From: Chimaeribacter californicus
Lineage (GTDB): Bacteria; Pseudomonadota; Gammaproteobacteria; Enterobacterales; Enterobacteriaceae
DNA: 64,000 nucleotides
Direction: 5' to 3'
Assembly: GCF_002858675.1 (NCBI RefSeq)
Contig: NZ_PJZF01000003.1
Location: 294,113-358,112 of the forward strand
Below the pieces are notes generated by a model, which searched no databases, had not been told where the DNA came from, and worked only from the letters and a program-made list of their open reading frames with translations. The first letter of the stretch is position 1. Each line of letters starts with the position of its first letter. Made by a program: the position numbers and the translations under genes. This document shows positions 1 through 8,194 of this stretch, piece after piece.

Positions 1-2632
1 TCGCGAAGGTGCCGCTGAAGACCTGAGCCTGCGTGCGCTCTTCCGCCGTCAATGTGCTGTCGCCGGTAAAGTCATCAAAGACGAAGTCACCGCTGAAGGG
101 CCACACGTTAATGGTGATGTCGTGGGTGACGGTGGTGACGGTGCCGTCCGGCGCGGTGAGTTCCGCCACCAGCGTGTAAACGCCATTGCTGGAGCCACCG
201 AAATTATATTCCGGTACGGTGACCTGCCAGGTGCCGTCGGCGGCGACGGTGCCGGTGTAGCGGTAGGCCGGGTCATCAAACGCAGTGACCGTCACGGTGC
301 CGCCCTGCGCGCTGACCGGCGCATGGCCGGTGATCGCGATCTCGCCTGAGGTTTCATCGACGTAGAGGACGTCGTCACCGGTGACCGGGTCAACGCTGAA
401 GGCCGGGGCGGGGGCGAGATCAACCGTCAGATCCTGTTGGGTGGTGACCGGCTCGAGGTCAATGTTGATGGTGGCGGCGGTCACGGTGTAGACACCGTCC
501 GCCAGCCCGGCCAGATCGGCCGCCGGAACCTGCACGCTCCAGGTGTCATTACCCGGCGCCGTGGTGGTGTAATCATTGCCGTTCAGCGTCACGGTGATCG
601 TCACGCCCTCCGGCACCCGGAACGACACGCCGCTTATCGTCAGGGCCGTCGCGGTTTCGGCCGCCGTCAGGATATTATCGCCGGTGATCGGGTCAATGGT
701 CAGGGTGGCGGGGCTGAAGACCAGCTCAAATGACCTGCCCACGGCGATGCTGTTCCCGGCCAGATCCGCGGCCTGCACATAGACATAACCATTGGGGTTT
801 TGCAGCGCCTGCAACGCGGCGGCGGGCACGGTTATCGTCCAGTTGCCGCTGTTGTCCACGGTGCCGGTGTGGGTGACCCCGTCCAGCTCGGCGCTTATCG
901 TCTGGCCCGCGCCGGTGATGCCGGTGGTGCCGGTCAGTACCTGATCCTGCAATGTCTCATCGGGGGTCAGCACGTCGTCACCGAACAGGGTATCGATCTG
1001 CACGTCGAACTGCGCCTGGTTATCAATATAGAGCCCGACATCCAGCGTCACCGGCGCGCTGCCCGGTGCGCTGAAGGTGATGGGGTACTGGCCGTCGGGG
1101 AAATTGTTCACCACCAGGTCACTGACGTAGGTGCTCCAGCTGCCGTCGGCTTCCACTTCGGCGCGGAAAATATGCTCATTGAAGGTGATGACGACCCATG
1201 ACCCGGCCGGCACATCCACCGTTGTCCCGCTCAGCACCAGGTAGCTGGTTTCATTGGCATTGATGTAGTTATCCCCGGCGACCGGGTCGACCACCAGCCG
1301 CGCGGTGGTGAAGTCCACAGTCAGGATTTCGCTGCCCTGGGTCTCCTGCCCGGCCAGGTTGGTGGCGCGGGCAACGATCGGCGTCTGGCCGCTATAGAGC
1401 GTCAGCAGGTCAGCAGACGGCACGGAAAGGGAGAAGCTGCCGTCCGCCGCGACGGTGGTGCTGTAGGTTTTGTCGTTCAGGGTCACCGTCACCGCCTGCC
1501 CCGCCTCCACGCCGGTGGTGGTGCCGCTCAGCGTCTGGGCGCTTTGTGCCTCGGCGTCACTCAGCACATTGTCAGTGACAAACGGGTCAAAGGTCAGGGA
1601 CGGCAGGCTGCTGTTGACCGTCAGCGTGGCGCTGTCGCCGGCTTCCCGGCCGAGCGCATTGGTGACCGTGGCGACAAGCTGCGCGCCGTCCGGCAGGGCG
1701 GCCACGTCCGCGGCCGGTACGCTGGTGAGCCAGTAGCCCTGTGCATCCACGGTGGCGGTGTAGGTGTTGCCGTTCAGCGTGAGGGTGACCGTCTGCCCGG
1801 CTTCCACCCGGGTGGTGCTGCCGCTCAGGATCTGGCTGGCCTGATCTTCCGGGCCGCTGATGACGTCATCCCCGGCAAAGGCGTTCAGGGTCACGGAGGG
1901 CCAGTCGCTGAGCACCTGGAACGGTACGCTGGCGGTAGCCACCTCACTGGCCGCATTGGCGCTTTCCGCGGTGATCTCAGTGGAGCCGTAGCGCAACAGG
2001 TTGTACATCGACGCGGCGTTAAGCGTCACCTGCCAGCTGCCGTCGGCCTGCACCTCCGTCCAGAAGGAAGCCATATCGCTGAAGGCGACCGTCAGCGCCT
2101 GCCCGGCCTCAATGCCGGTGGTGGTGCCGCTCAACACCTGATCGACCTGCCCTTCGGCGTAGGTGATGATGTTGTCACCGGCAAACGGGTTAATGGTGAT
2201 GGTGGGCGCATCCGCGGCTTCAACGTCAGCCGCGGCGTTAACGTCAGCCGCGGCGTTCGTCGGCGTGCTGCTGCGCGCGACGCCGGCGGCCTCAACCGGC
2301 GCACGGTAGGCTTCAAACACCGGCGTCAGGCTGCTGCCGGTGGCATCGCGGCTGAACACCGCCTGCGTTACCGGGCCGGTGCCGTTATCAAACACCAGGG
2401 TGCTGGTGCTGCCGCTGCTGTCCGCCACAAAGAAATCGCGGTATTGCTGGGTTGCGCCGTCCTGCGTGGCTAAAAACAGGTCGTCACCGGTGCGCGTATA
2501 CCCGGTGGCCCAGTCAGTGTGATTATTAATGGTGATAACACTGGGCTCTGTCAGCGAAATAACCTGACCCGCGTCAATATTCTGGGAAATAACCTTGCCG
2601 GTCTGCCGGGAAAAAAGGGTGATAGTCGTCAT
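1..2632 (-). CDS. BapA-like giant Ig-repeat surface adhesin, N-terminal part (runs off left edge)
   Basis: The reading frame is open from the ATG at 2632 down to base 1 (877 codons, no stop), so only the N-terminal part is present. Residues 1 to about 110 resemble the prefix domain of BapA/Bap-type biofilm adhesins (start MTTITLFSRQTGKVIS, later NHTDWATGYTRTGDDL and YRDFFVAD). A short Ala/Asp-rich linker follows at about 128-143. Then come at least eight Ig-like repeats of about 100 residues, each opening with a motif such as INPFAGDN, LNAFAGDD, IDPITGDN or VDPVTGDD followed by an acidic residue, and then LSGTTTGVEAGQ-like strands. The GD(N/D)...E signature resembles Ca2+-binding interdomain motifs of SiiE/BapA-type proteins (inference). 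AGAGG seven bases upstream supports the start. Family members are exported by type I secretion; that machinery and the C-terminal signal would lie left of the window. Confidence 0.85.
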   Translation of the reverse strand, partial: MTTITLFSRQTGKVISQNIDAGQVISLTEPSVITINNHTDWATGYTRTGDDLFLATQDGATQQYRDFFVADSSGSTSTLVFDNGTGPVTQAVFSRDATGSSLTPVFEAYRAPVEAAGVARSSTPTNAAADVNAAADVEAADAPTITINPFAGDNIITYAEGQVDQVLSGTTTGIEAGQALTVAFSDMASFWTEVQADGSWQVTLNAASMYNLLRYGSTEITAESANAASEVATASVPFQVLSDWPSVTLNAFAGDDVISGPEDQASQILSGSTTRVEAGQTVTLTLNGNTYTATVDAQGYWLTSVPAADVAALPDGAQLVATVTNALGREAGDSATLTVNSSLPSLTFDPFVTDNVLSDAEAQSAQTLSGTTTGVEAGQAVTVTLNDKTYSTTVAADGSFSLSVPSADLLTLYSGQTPIVARATNLAGQETQGSEILTVDFTTARLVVDPVAGDNYINANETSYLVLSGTTVDVPAGSWVVITFNEHIFRAEVEADGSWSTYVSDLVVNNFPDGQYPITFSAPGSAPVTLDVGLYIDNQAQFDVQIDTLFGDDVLTPDETLQDQVLTGTTGITGAGQTISAELDGVTHTGTVDNSGNWTITVPAAALQALQNPNGYVYVQAADLAGNSIAVGRSFELVFSPATLTIDPITGDNILTAAETATALTISGVSFRVPEGVTITVTLNGNDYTTTAPGNDTWSVQVPAADLAGLADGVYTVTAATINIDLEPVTTQQDLTVDLAPAPAFSVDPVTGDDVLYVDETSGEIAITGHAPVSAQGGTVTVTAFDDPAYRYTGTVAADGTWQVTVPEYNFGGSSNGVYTLVAELTAPDGTVTTVTHDITINVWPFSGDFVFDDFTGDSTLTAEERTQAQVFSGTFA
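2222..2257. repeat. perfect 18-bp tandem duplication in the adhesin linker
   Basis: AACGTCAGCCGCGGCGTT occurs twice head to tail (2222-2239 and 2240-2257). In the minus-strand adhesin frame it encodes two copies of NAAADV between the prefix domain and the first Ig-like repeat. Being a multiple of three, it changes linker length without breaking the frame. Confidence 0.9.
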
Positions 2633-3125
2633 GGATTGCCTCTTATTCAATAAGCGGTAAATAATTTCCATGCGCCTCATATCCAGGATGATTGGAGAAG
2701 GCGCAGGATTATCTGATAATGATTTTTAAATCATGGTATTACGCTTTCTGAACTGGTGCGGCAAAGCAAAATAAAAATGAAATAAAAGCGAAATAAATAA
2801 ACTTTTTTTCTTTTTTAAAAACGACATTGCCTTCACGGCCAGGCAGCACGGCATAAGGTTGCCCGTCCGCTTATTATTAATAAGCAGAATTACTATTTAA
2901 TAAATTGAATTAAAATTTAACTTAAGTCGCACAGTGTAGACACAACTTTTCACAACTTAAAAGGGGGGGTAGCGTAGGTTCCGGGATTATTTTTTGGCGC
3001 GGCCCACAAGCCTGCCGCCCCACCTGATGGCGCGGGGGCGCAGCAGGATCACTTTCAGAAAAATGCCACGTTATACCCTGTTACTTTCTGCTAACATGAC
3101 GCGCTTGCCCGCCCGCGAGGTAAAT
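2633..3125. other. AT-rich intergenic region between adhesin and DUF4186 gene
   Basis: About 490 bases with no convincing gene. It is much more AT-rich than its flanks (poly-A/T runs at 2761-2830 and 2870-2925) and contains a G7 run near 2961. It must hold the adhesin promoter on the minus strand and that of the DUF4186 gene on the plus strand, but I see no confident -35/-10 pair. E. coli has micF/ompC upstream of rcsD; neither is seen here. Confidence 0.5.
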
Positions 3126-3545
3126 GTGAAACCCACTGAACAGTGCTGGCAGCGGCTGCAAAACTCACCGTTTCGCGCCCGCTTCCGGCTGAATACCCAC
3201 GATGCCGCTTACCTGTACGCGAAAGGCGTGCCGCAGGTGCTGGCCCACGCGCGGGATTTCGTCGCCCGGCGGCTGGCGGCGGCCTGCCCGCCTGATGACG
3301 GCAAACAGACGCCGATGCGCGGCCACCCGGTGTTTGTTGCCCAGCACGGCACCGCCACCTGTTGCCGTGGCTGCCTGGAAAAATGGCATGGCATACCGCG
3401 CGGTGTGCCGCTCTCCCCCACGCAGCAGGCGTATGTTGTGGCGATGATTGAGCTGTGGCTGCAACGCCGCGCCCCACCGGCCCCGGCGGCACCGGCAGGG
3501 CCACAACAGCTGGATTTGCTGCTGCCTTCGGAGCCGGGACGTTAA
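3126..3545 (+). CDS. DUF4186 family protein
   Basis: A 139-residue protein matching the DUF4186 family, whose function is unknown. Diagnostic stretches are FRARFRLNTHDAAYLY, the invariant GKQTPMRGHPVFVAQH, and TATCCRGCLEKWHGIP, the last with three conserved cysteines and a histidine that could bind metal (inference). The C-terminal 25 residues are a Pro/Ala-rich tail. I chose the GTG at 3126 because GAGGT precedes it by five bases and the family homology begins directly after it; an in-frame ATG at 2994 would add 44 residues with no family resemblance. The MFS transporter follows in the same direction after about 70 bases. Confidence 0.7.
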   Translation: MKPTEQCWQRLQNSPFRARFRLNTHDAAYLYAKGVPQVLAHARDFVARRLAAACPPDDGKQTPMRGHPVFVAQHGTATCCRGCLEKWHGIPRGVPLSPTQQAYVVAMIELWLQRRAPPAPAAPAGPQQLDLLLPSEPGR

Positions 3546-3616
3546 CTGGTTTTACCAGATACGCTAAAAACGGTATCCTTCACATAACAGGCCTGAAACA
3601 GGGAATTCGTATCGCC

Positions 3617-4768
3617 ATGACCACTGATTATTGCGCCGACCGGCCTGCACCGGGTATTCCTCAACAGATAGCCACCCGCGTGACCTTTTTTGTTGCCGGG
3701 TTCGGGATGTCCGCCTGGGCACCGCTGGTGCCGTTTGTTAAGGCCCGGCTGGCGATTGACGAGGCGTCACTCGGCTTGCTGCTGCTCTGCATCGGGGCCG
3801 GTTCCATGCTGGGCATGCCGCTGACCGGGATATTGACCGGCCGCCTGGGCTGTCGCTGGGTGATTTTGCTGGCGGCCACACTTATCTGCCTTGACCTGCC
3901 GCTGCTGGCGGTGATGGAGAGCCAGGCCGGGATGGCCGTGGCGCTGCTGCTGTTCGGCGCGGCGATCGGCATGCTGGATGTGTCGATGAATATCCATGCG
4001 GTGCTGGTGGAAAAGGCCAGCGGGCGGGCGATGATGTCCGGCTTCCATGGCTTTTTCAGCATCGGCAGCATTGCCGGGGCGCTGGGCGTGAGCGCCCTGC
4101 TCTGGCTGAAGCTGTCGCCGCTATTGGCGGCTGTGGCCGTTGTCGCGGTGATGGTGCTGCTGATGGCCCCGGCGCGCCGCCACCTCTGGCCGCAGCATGA
4201 ACAGCAGGCCGGGCCGTTGCTGGTGCTGCCGCGCGGCTGGGTGGTGTTCCTCGGCTTCCTCTGTTTTGTGATGTTCCTGCTGGAAGGGTCGATGCTGGAC
4301 TGGGGCGCGCTGTTCTTGATCGGCTCACGCGACGTGGCACCGGAACATGCCGGCATCGGTTATGCGGCATTTTCCGTGGCCATGACCCTGGGGCGGCTGA
4401 ACGGTGACCGGATTGTGCAGGCGCTCGGCCGCTTCCGCGTACTGCTGTTCGGCAGCCTGTGCGCCGGGGCCGGGCTGCTGCTGGCGATTCTGGCACCCGG
4501 GTTGCTGAGTGCGCTGGCCGGGTTTGTGCTGGTGGGCATCGGGGCTGCTAACCTGGTGCCGATCATGTTCAGCGCCGCCGGTAACCAGACGGCAATGCCG
4601 GCCAACCTGGCGATCGCCTCGGTGACGACGCTGGGCTATGCCGGTATTCTGGCCGGGCCGGCACTGATTGGCTTTATCGCCCAATTGAGTAATTTGTCGG
4701 TGGCCTTTGCCTGCGTGGCCGCCCTGATGCTGGTGGTCACTGCCAGTGCCAGATTCGTGACGCGGTAA
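3617..4768 (+). CDS. MFS transporter, YbjJ-like
   Basis: A 383-residue integral membrane protein with about twelve hydrophobic segments, typical of the major facilitator superfamily. It resembles E. coli YbjJ in the first half: GAGSMLGMPLTGILTGRLGCRW matches the TM2-TM3 loop signature, followed by GAAIGMLDVSMNIHAVLVE and MSGFHGFFSIGSIAGALG. The substrate is unknown. An in-frame start at 3455 lies inside the DUF4186 gene; the ATG at 3617 gives the expected short hydrophilic N-terminus before TM1. The stop lies 22 bases before rcsD, so read-through into rcsD is possible. Confidence 0.75.
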   Translation: MTTDYCADRPAPGIPQQIATRVTFFVAGFGMSAWAPLVPFVKARLAIDEASLGLLLLCIGAGSMLGMPLTGILTGRLGCRWVILLAATLICLDLPLLAVMESQAGMAVALLLFGAAIGMLDVSMNIHAVLVEKASGRAMMSGFHGFFSIGSIAGALGVSALLWLKLSPLLAAVAVVAVMVLLMAPARRHLWPQHEQQAGPLLVLPRGWVVFLGFLCFVMFLLEGSMLDWGALFLIGSRDVAPEHAGIGYAAFSVAMTLGRLNGDRIVQALGRFRVLLFGSLCAGAGLLLAILAPGLLSALAGFVLVGIGAANLVPIMFSAAGNQTAMPANLAIASVTTLGYAGILAGPALIGFIAQLSNLSVAFACVAALMLVVTASARFVTR

Positions 4769-4790
4769 TCAAGGATCCCTATTCACTTTT

Positions 4791-7484
4791 ATGCAAAAGT
4801 ATTTGTCATTGACCTCTACCAATATCACCCGGTTTTTTCTGGTGTTTATCCTGCTGCTGACCACCGGGATTGGGATATATGGGTATAACTACACCACCGC
4901 GTATCTGAACGATAAAAAGCATGTGCTGGAGAATATCGCCACCCGGATGCAGCAGCGGATCGATATTTACCGCTACAACACGTACCAGATTTATGACAAT
5001 TACACCGGCAGCCCGGTGGGCGGCAGCGCCACCCCGGCGCAGGAGATCCGCCTGCGGCCGGACGTGTTTTATGTGCAGAAAGCGCACCGTAAAACCGATG
5101 CCGTGATCTTCGGCAACCATGACAGCGCCACCCTCGACCTGACTCTCCAGGTGTCGAATTACCTCGACATGCAGTGGGGCGGCAAGCCGCAGACCTACAC
5201 CATGTACTACCTGAACGGCCAGGATAACAGCCTGATTATGGTGACGACCCAGCCGTTGCAGGAACTGACGTCACGCTTTAAGGAGAATTACCTCACCACC
5301 TCCGCCGATGCGCGCCGCAATGAGATGCTGCAACAGGCCAACACGCTGGATGAGCGCGAGAGCTTCTCAACCCTGCGCAAGTCACGTTTCAGTAATGACA
5401 TGTTCTTCTCCCTGCGTACCACCTTTAACAACCCGGGCCACCTGGCGACGGTGATCGCCTTTGACCTGCCGGTCAACGATCTGCTGCCGGCCAACCTGGC
5501 ACGCGCTAACTTCCAGCTGCGTGAGGAGAGTGCGCCGGTAAGCGAGGGCGAGGCAGAAGATAACGGCAGCGGCACGCGGGTGACGCGCAGCGGCTGGTGG
5601 CTCGACTTCGCTACGCCGCTCGCCAATGCGCCGTTACAGGTGGTGTACCGCGTTGCCCTGCCCGGCCTGGCGCTGGACATGCTGCACAACAATACCTGGC
5701 TGCTGCTGATTAACCTGGCGCTGCTGGGCATGGCGATGAGCGGCATCTACTTTATCCGCCATCAGTTTATCCGCCCGAGTGAGAACATGGCGGCGCAGCT
5801 GCGCGCCCAGCAGGCGCTGAACCAGGAGATTGTCTCCAGCCTCTCCACCGGCTTGCTGGTGTATAACTTCGGCAGCAACAGCGTGGTCGCCAGCAATAAG
5901 ATTGCCGACCACCTGCTGCCGCACCTCAGCCTGCAAAAGATCGCCGCGATGGCGGAGCAGCACCACGGCACCATTCAGGCCACGGTGAACAACGAGGTGT
6001 ATGAGATCCGCATGTTGCGCAGCAAATTTGCGCCGGAAACCTACCTGTTCCTGCTGCATGACCAGGACAAAGAGGTGATGGTCAACAAGAAGCTGCAACA
6101 GGCACGGCGTGAGTATGAGAAGAACCTCCAGGCGCGCAAACTGATGCTGCACAACCTGGGGATCGAGCTGAACCAGCCGCTGAACACCATCCATACGCTC
6201 TCTACCGCCCTGCAACAGGCACCGGAGGCGGAGCGCCAGCAGATGCTGGGCGATCTGGCCTATGAGTCGCAGTCGGTGCTGACGCTGATTGATAACATCA
6301 CCCTGCTGACCCGGCTGGAGACGCAGGACTGGCAACCGTCACGCCACCAGTTCTCCCTTTCCGGCATGGTGGATGAGCTGCTGCTGGAGACCCTGCCGGC
6401 GCTGAACCGCAAGGGGCTGTCACTGTTCAACCACTTCCAGCTGGATGCCACACAGAACTACATCGGCGATGTGCAGGCGCTGAAAAAGGTGCTGTCGCTG
6501 CTGTTGGATTACGCGATCGTCACTACCGCCTTCGGCAAAATCTCGCTGATTGTGGAGAGCGAGCCGCAACAGCCTGAGCAGCTGATTTTCCACATCACCG
6601 ACACCGGCAGCGGCATCTCCAAAGAGGAGATCCGTAACCTTAACTATCCGTTCCTCAGCCAGACGCTGATCGACCGCTTTAACCACGGCTCCGGCCTCAC
6701 CTTCTTCCTGTGTAACCAGCTGTGCAAGAAGCTGAACGGCCAGCTGGAGATCCGCAGCAAGGCGGACATCGGCACGCGTTATACCGTGCGCATCCTGCTG
6801 GGCGTGGAACCGCGTGACGAGGAAGAGAGCGAAAAACTGCTGGATGACGTGACGGTATTGCTGGATGTGACCTCGGAAGAGGTGCGTTCGATCGTCACCC
6901 GCCTGCTCGCCGGTTATGGTGCAAATTGTATTACCGCAGAGGATAGACAGATTAGTCGTGATTATGATGTCATGTTGACAGATAATCCCCATCACTGTGA
7001 TCGCTACACATTGTTACTTTCAAGTGACGAGGCGGGCTTCCAACAGTTACAGCGGGATTATATTCGCGTGAATTATAATATCAGCAGTGCTGTCATTGAT
7101 GCCATTCTGGTGCTGATCGAGCAACAGATGGCGGCCACCGTTGACAGCCCGGCCCCGGAGACGCTTCCGGGTGACGACGGCCACGATTACCGCGCACAGC
7201 TTGAGGCCAGCGATTACTACGCGCTGTTCACCGAGACGGTGCCGGAGGATCTGGACAAACTGCACAGCGAAAGCCGGCAACAGGATTTCACAGCACTTTC
7301 TCAGACTGCACACCGCCTGAAGGGGGTCTTTGCCATGTTAAACCTGACCCCCGGCAAAGTATTATGTGAAACGCTAGAACAGCATATTGTTGAAACCGAC
7401 ATGCTGAAAATCGAGAATAACATCAGTCAGATTGATCATTTTGTCAGCAGACTGCTACAGCAAGGTAGCCAAAACCATGAATAA
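4791..7484 (+). CDS. rcsD: Rcs phosphorelay phosphotransferase RcsD
   Basis: An 897-residue inner-membrane protein that passes phosphate from RcsC to RcsB. TM1 lies at about 13-30, then comes a periplasmic domain (RRKTEALIFG-type stretch, here HRKTDAVIFGNHDS; YYLNGQDNSLIMV), TM2 at about 300-325, a degenerate kinase-like region without the phosphoacceptor histidine, an ABL-type domain (LLDDVTVLLDVTSEEVRSIVTRLL), and the C-terminal HPt domain. The HPt histidine is about residue 841 in QTAHRLKGVFAMLNL. Length is close to the 890 residues of E. coli RcsD. The N-terminus MQKYLSLTSTNITRFF is a little shorter than in E. coli. The only SD-like AAGGA is rather far from the ATG. Its last eight bases overlap the start of rcsB. 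Confidence 0.97.
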   Translation: MQKYLSLTSTNITRFFLVFILLLTTGIGIYGYNYTTAYLNDKKHVLENIATRMQQRIDIYRYNTYQIYDNYTGSPVGGSATPAQEIRLRPDVFYVQKAHRKTDAVIFGNHDSATLDLTLQVSNYLDMQWGGKPQTYTMYYLNGQDNSLIMVTTQPLQELTSRFKENYLTTSADARRNEMLQQANTLDERESFSTLRKSRFSNDMFFSLRTTFNNPGHLATVIAFDLPVNDLLPANLARANFQLREESAPVSEGEAEDNGSGTRVTRSGWWLDFATPLANAPLQVVYRVALPGLALDMLHNNTWLLLINLALLGMAMSGIYFIRHQFIRPSENMAAQLRAQQALNQEIVSSLSTGLLVYNFGSNSVVASNKIADHLLPHLSLQKIAAMAEQHHGTIQATVNNEVYEIRMLRSKFAPETYLFLLHDQDKEVMVNKKLQQARREYEKNLQARKLMLHNLGIELNQPLNTIHTLSTALQQAPEAERQQMLGDLAYESQSVLTLIDNITLLTRLETQDWQPSRHQFSLSGMVDELLLETLPALNRKGLSLFNHFQLDATQNYIGDVQALKKVLSLLLDYAIVTTAFGKISLIVESEPQQPEQLIFHITDTGSGISKEEIRNLNYPFLSQTLIDRFNHGSGLTFFLCNQLCKKLNGQLEIRSKADIGTRYTVRILLGVEPRDEEESEKLLDDVTVLLDVTSEEVRSIVTRLLAGYGANCITAEDRQISRDYDVMLTDNPHHCDRYTLLLSSDEAGFQQLQRDYIRVNYNISSAVIDAILVLIEQQMAATVDSPAPETLPGDDGHDYRAQLEASDYYALFTETVPEDLDKLHSESRQQDFTALSQTAHRLKGVFAMLNLTPGKVLCETLEQHIVETDMLKIENNISQIDHFVSRLLQQGSQNHE

Positions 7485-8127
7485 CCTGAACGTAATTATT
7501 GCCGATGACCACCCTATTGTTCTGTTTGGCATCAAGAAGTCACTGGAACAGATAGAGTGGGTGAATGTGGTTGGGGAGTTTGAGGACTCCACCGCGCTGA
7601 TTAACAATCTGGCGAAACTGGACGCCAACGTACTGGTCACCGACCTCTCCATGCCGGGCGAGAAGTACGGCGACGGCATTACGCTTATCAAGTACATCAA
7701 ACGCCACTACCCGCAGCTGGCGATCATTGTGCTGACCATGAACAACAACCCGGCGATCCTCAGTGCGGTACTGGATCTGGACATCGAAGGCATTGTGCTG
7801 AAACAGGGCGCGCCGACCGACCTGCCGAAAGCGCTGGCTGCCCTGCAGAAAGGCAAGAAATTCACGCCGGAAAGCGTCTCCAAATTGCTGGAGAAGATCA
7901 GCGCCAACGGTTACGGCGACAAGCGCCTCTCTCCGAAAGAGAGCGAAGTGCTGCGCCTGTTTGCGGAAGGCTTCCTGGTGACCGAGATCGCCAAGAAACT
8001 CAACCGCAGCATCAAAACCATCAGCAGCCAGAAGAAGTCAGCGATGATGAAACTGGGCGTGGACAACGACATCGCCCTGCTCAACTACCTCTCTTCCGTC
8101 AGCACCACCCCGGTGGATCGCGGCTGA
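7477..8127 (+). CDS. rcsB: response regulator RcsB
   Basis: A 216-residue NarL/FixJ-type response regulator, the same length as in E. coli. The receiver domain has the acidic pocket D10-D11 and phosphoacceptor Asp56 (LVTDLSMPG). The LuxR-type HTH near 150-210 is RLSPKESEVLRLFAEGFLVTEIAKKLNRSIKTISSQK. In enterobacteria it controls capsule, motility and envelope-stress genes, alone or with RcsA and other partners. I chose the ATG at 7477 (MNNLNVIIADDHP); it overlaps the rcsD stop by eight bases, implying translational coupling. A strong bidirectional terminator follows 18 bases after the stop. Confidence 0.98.
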   Translation: MNNLNVIIADDHPIVLFGIKKSLEQIEWVNVVGEFEDSTALINNLAKLDANVLVTDLSMPGEKYGDGITLIKYIKRHYPQLAIIVLTMNNNPAILSAVLDLDIEGIVLKQGAPTDLPKALAALQKGKKFTPESVSKLLEKISANGYGDKRLSPKESEVLRLFAEGFLVTEIAKKLNRSIKTISSQKKSAMMKLGVDNDIALLNYLSSVSTTPVDRG

Positions 8128-8145
8128 TAACAGCGTAAGAAAAAC

Positions 8146-8172
8146 AAAAAGCGCCCAATGGGCGCTTTTTTT
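8146..8172. terminator. bidirectional terminator between rcsB and rcsC
   Basis: A perfect stem AAAAAGCGCCC / GGGCGCTTTTT with the loop AAT, flanked by A and T runs on both sides, lies between the convergent ends of rcsB (8127) and rcsC (8195). Confidence 0.92.
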
Positions 8173-8194
8173 ATGGCTGAGAAGCGGGCGGGTA

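Noticed and set aside
1544..2473. Plus-strand open frame (309 codons) in the first 2.5 kb
   Set aside because: The minus-strand frame is open over the entire interval and encodes regular Ig-like repeats; the plus frame is its shadow.
2633..3125. micF/ompC, expected upstream of rcsD by analogy with E. coli
   Set aside because: No porin frame and no micF-like sequence can be seen; a DUF4186 gene and an MFS gene occupy the position.
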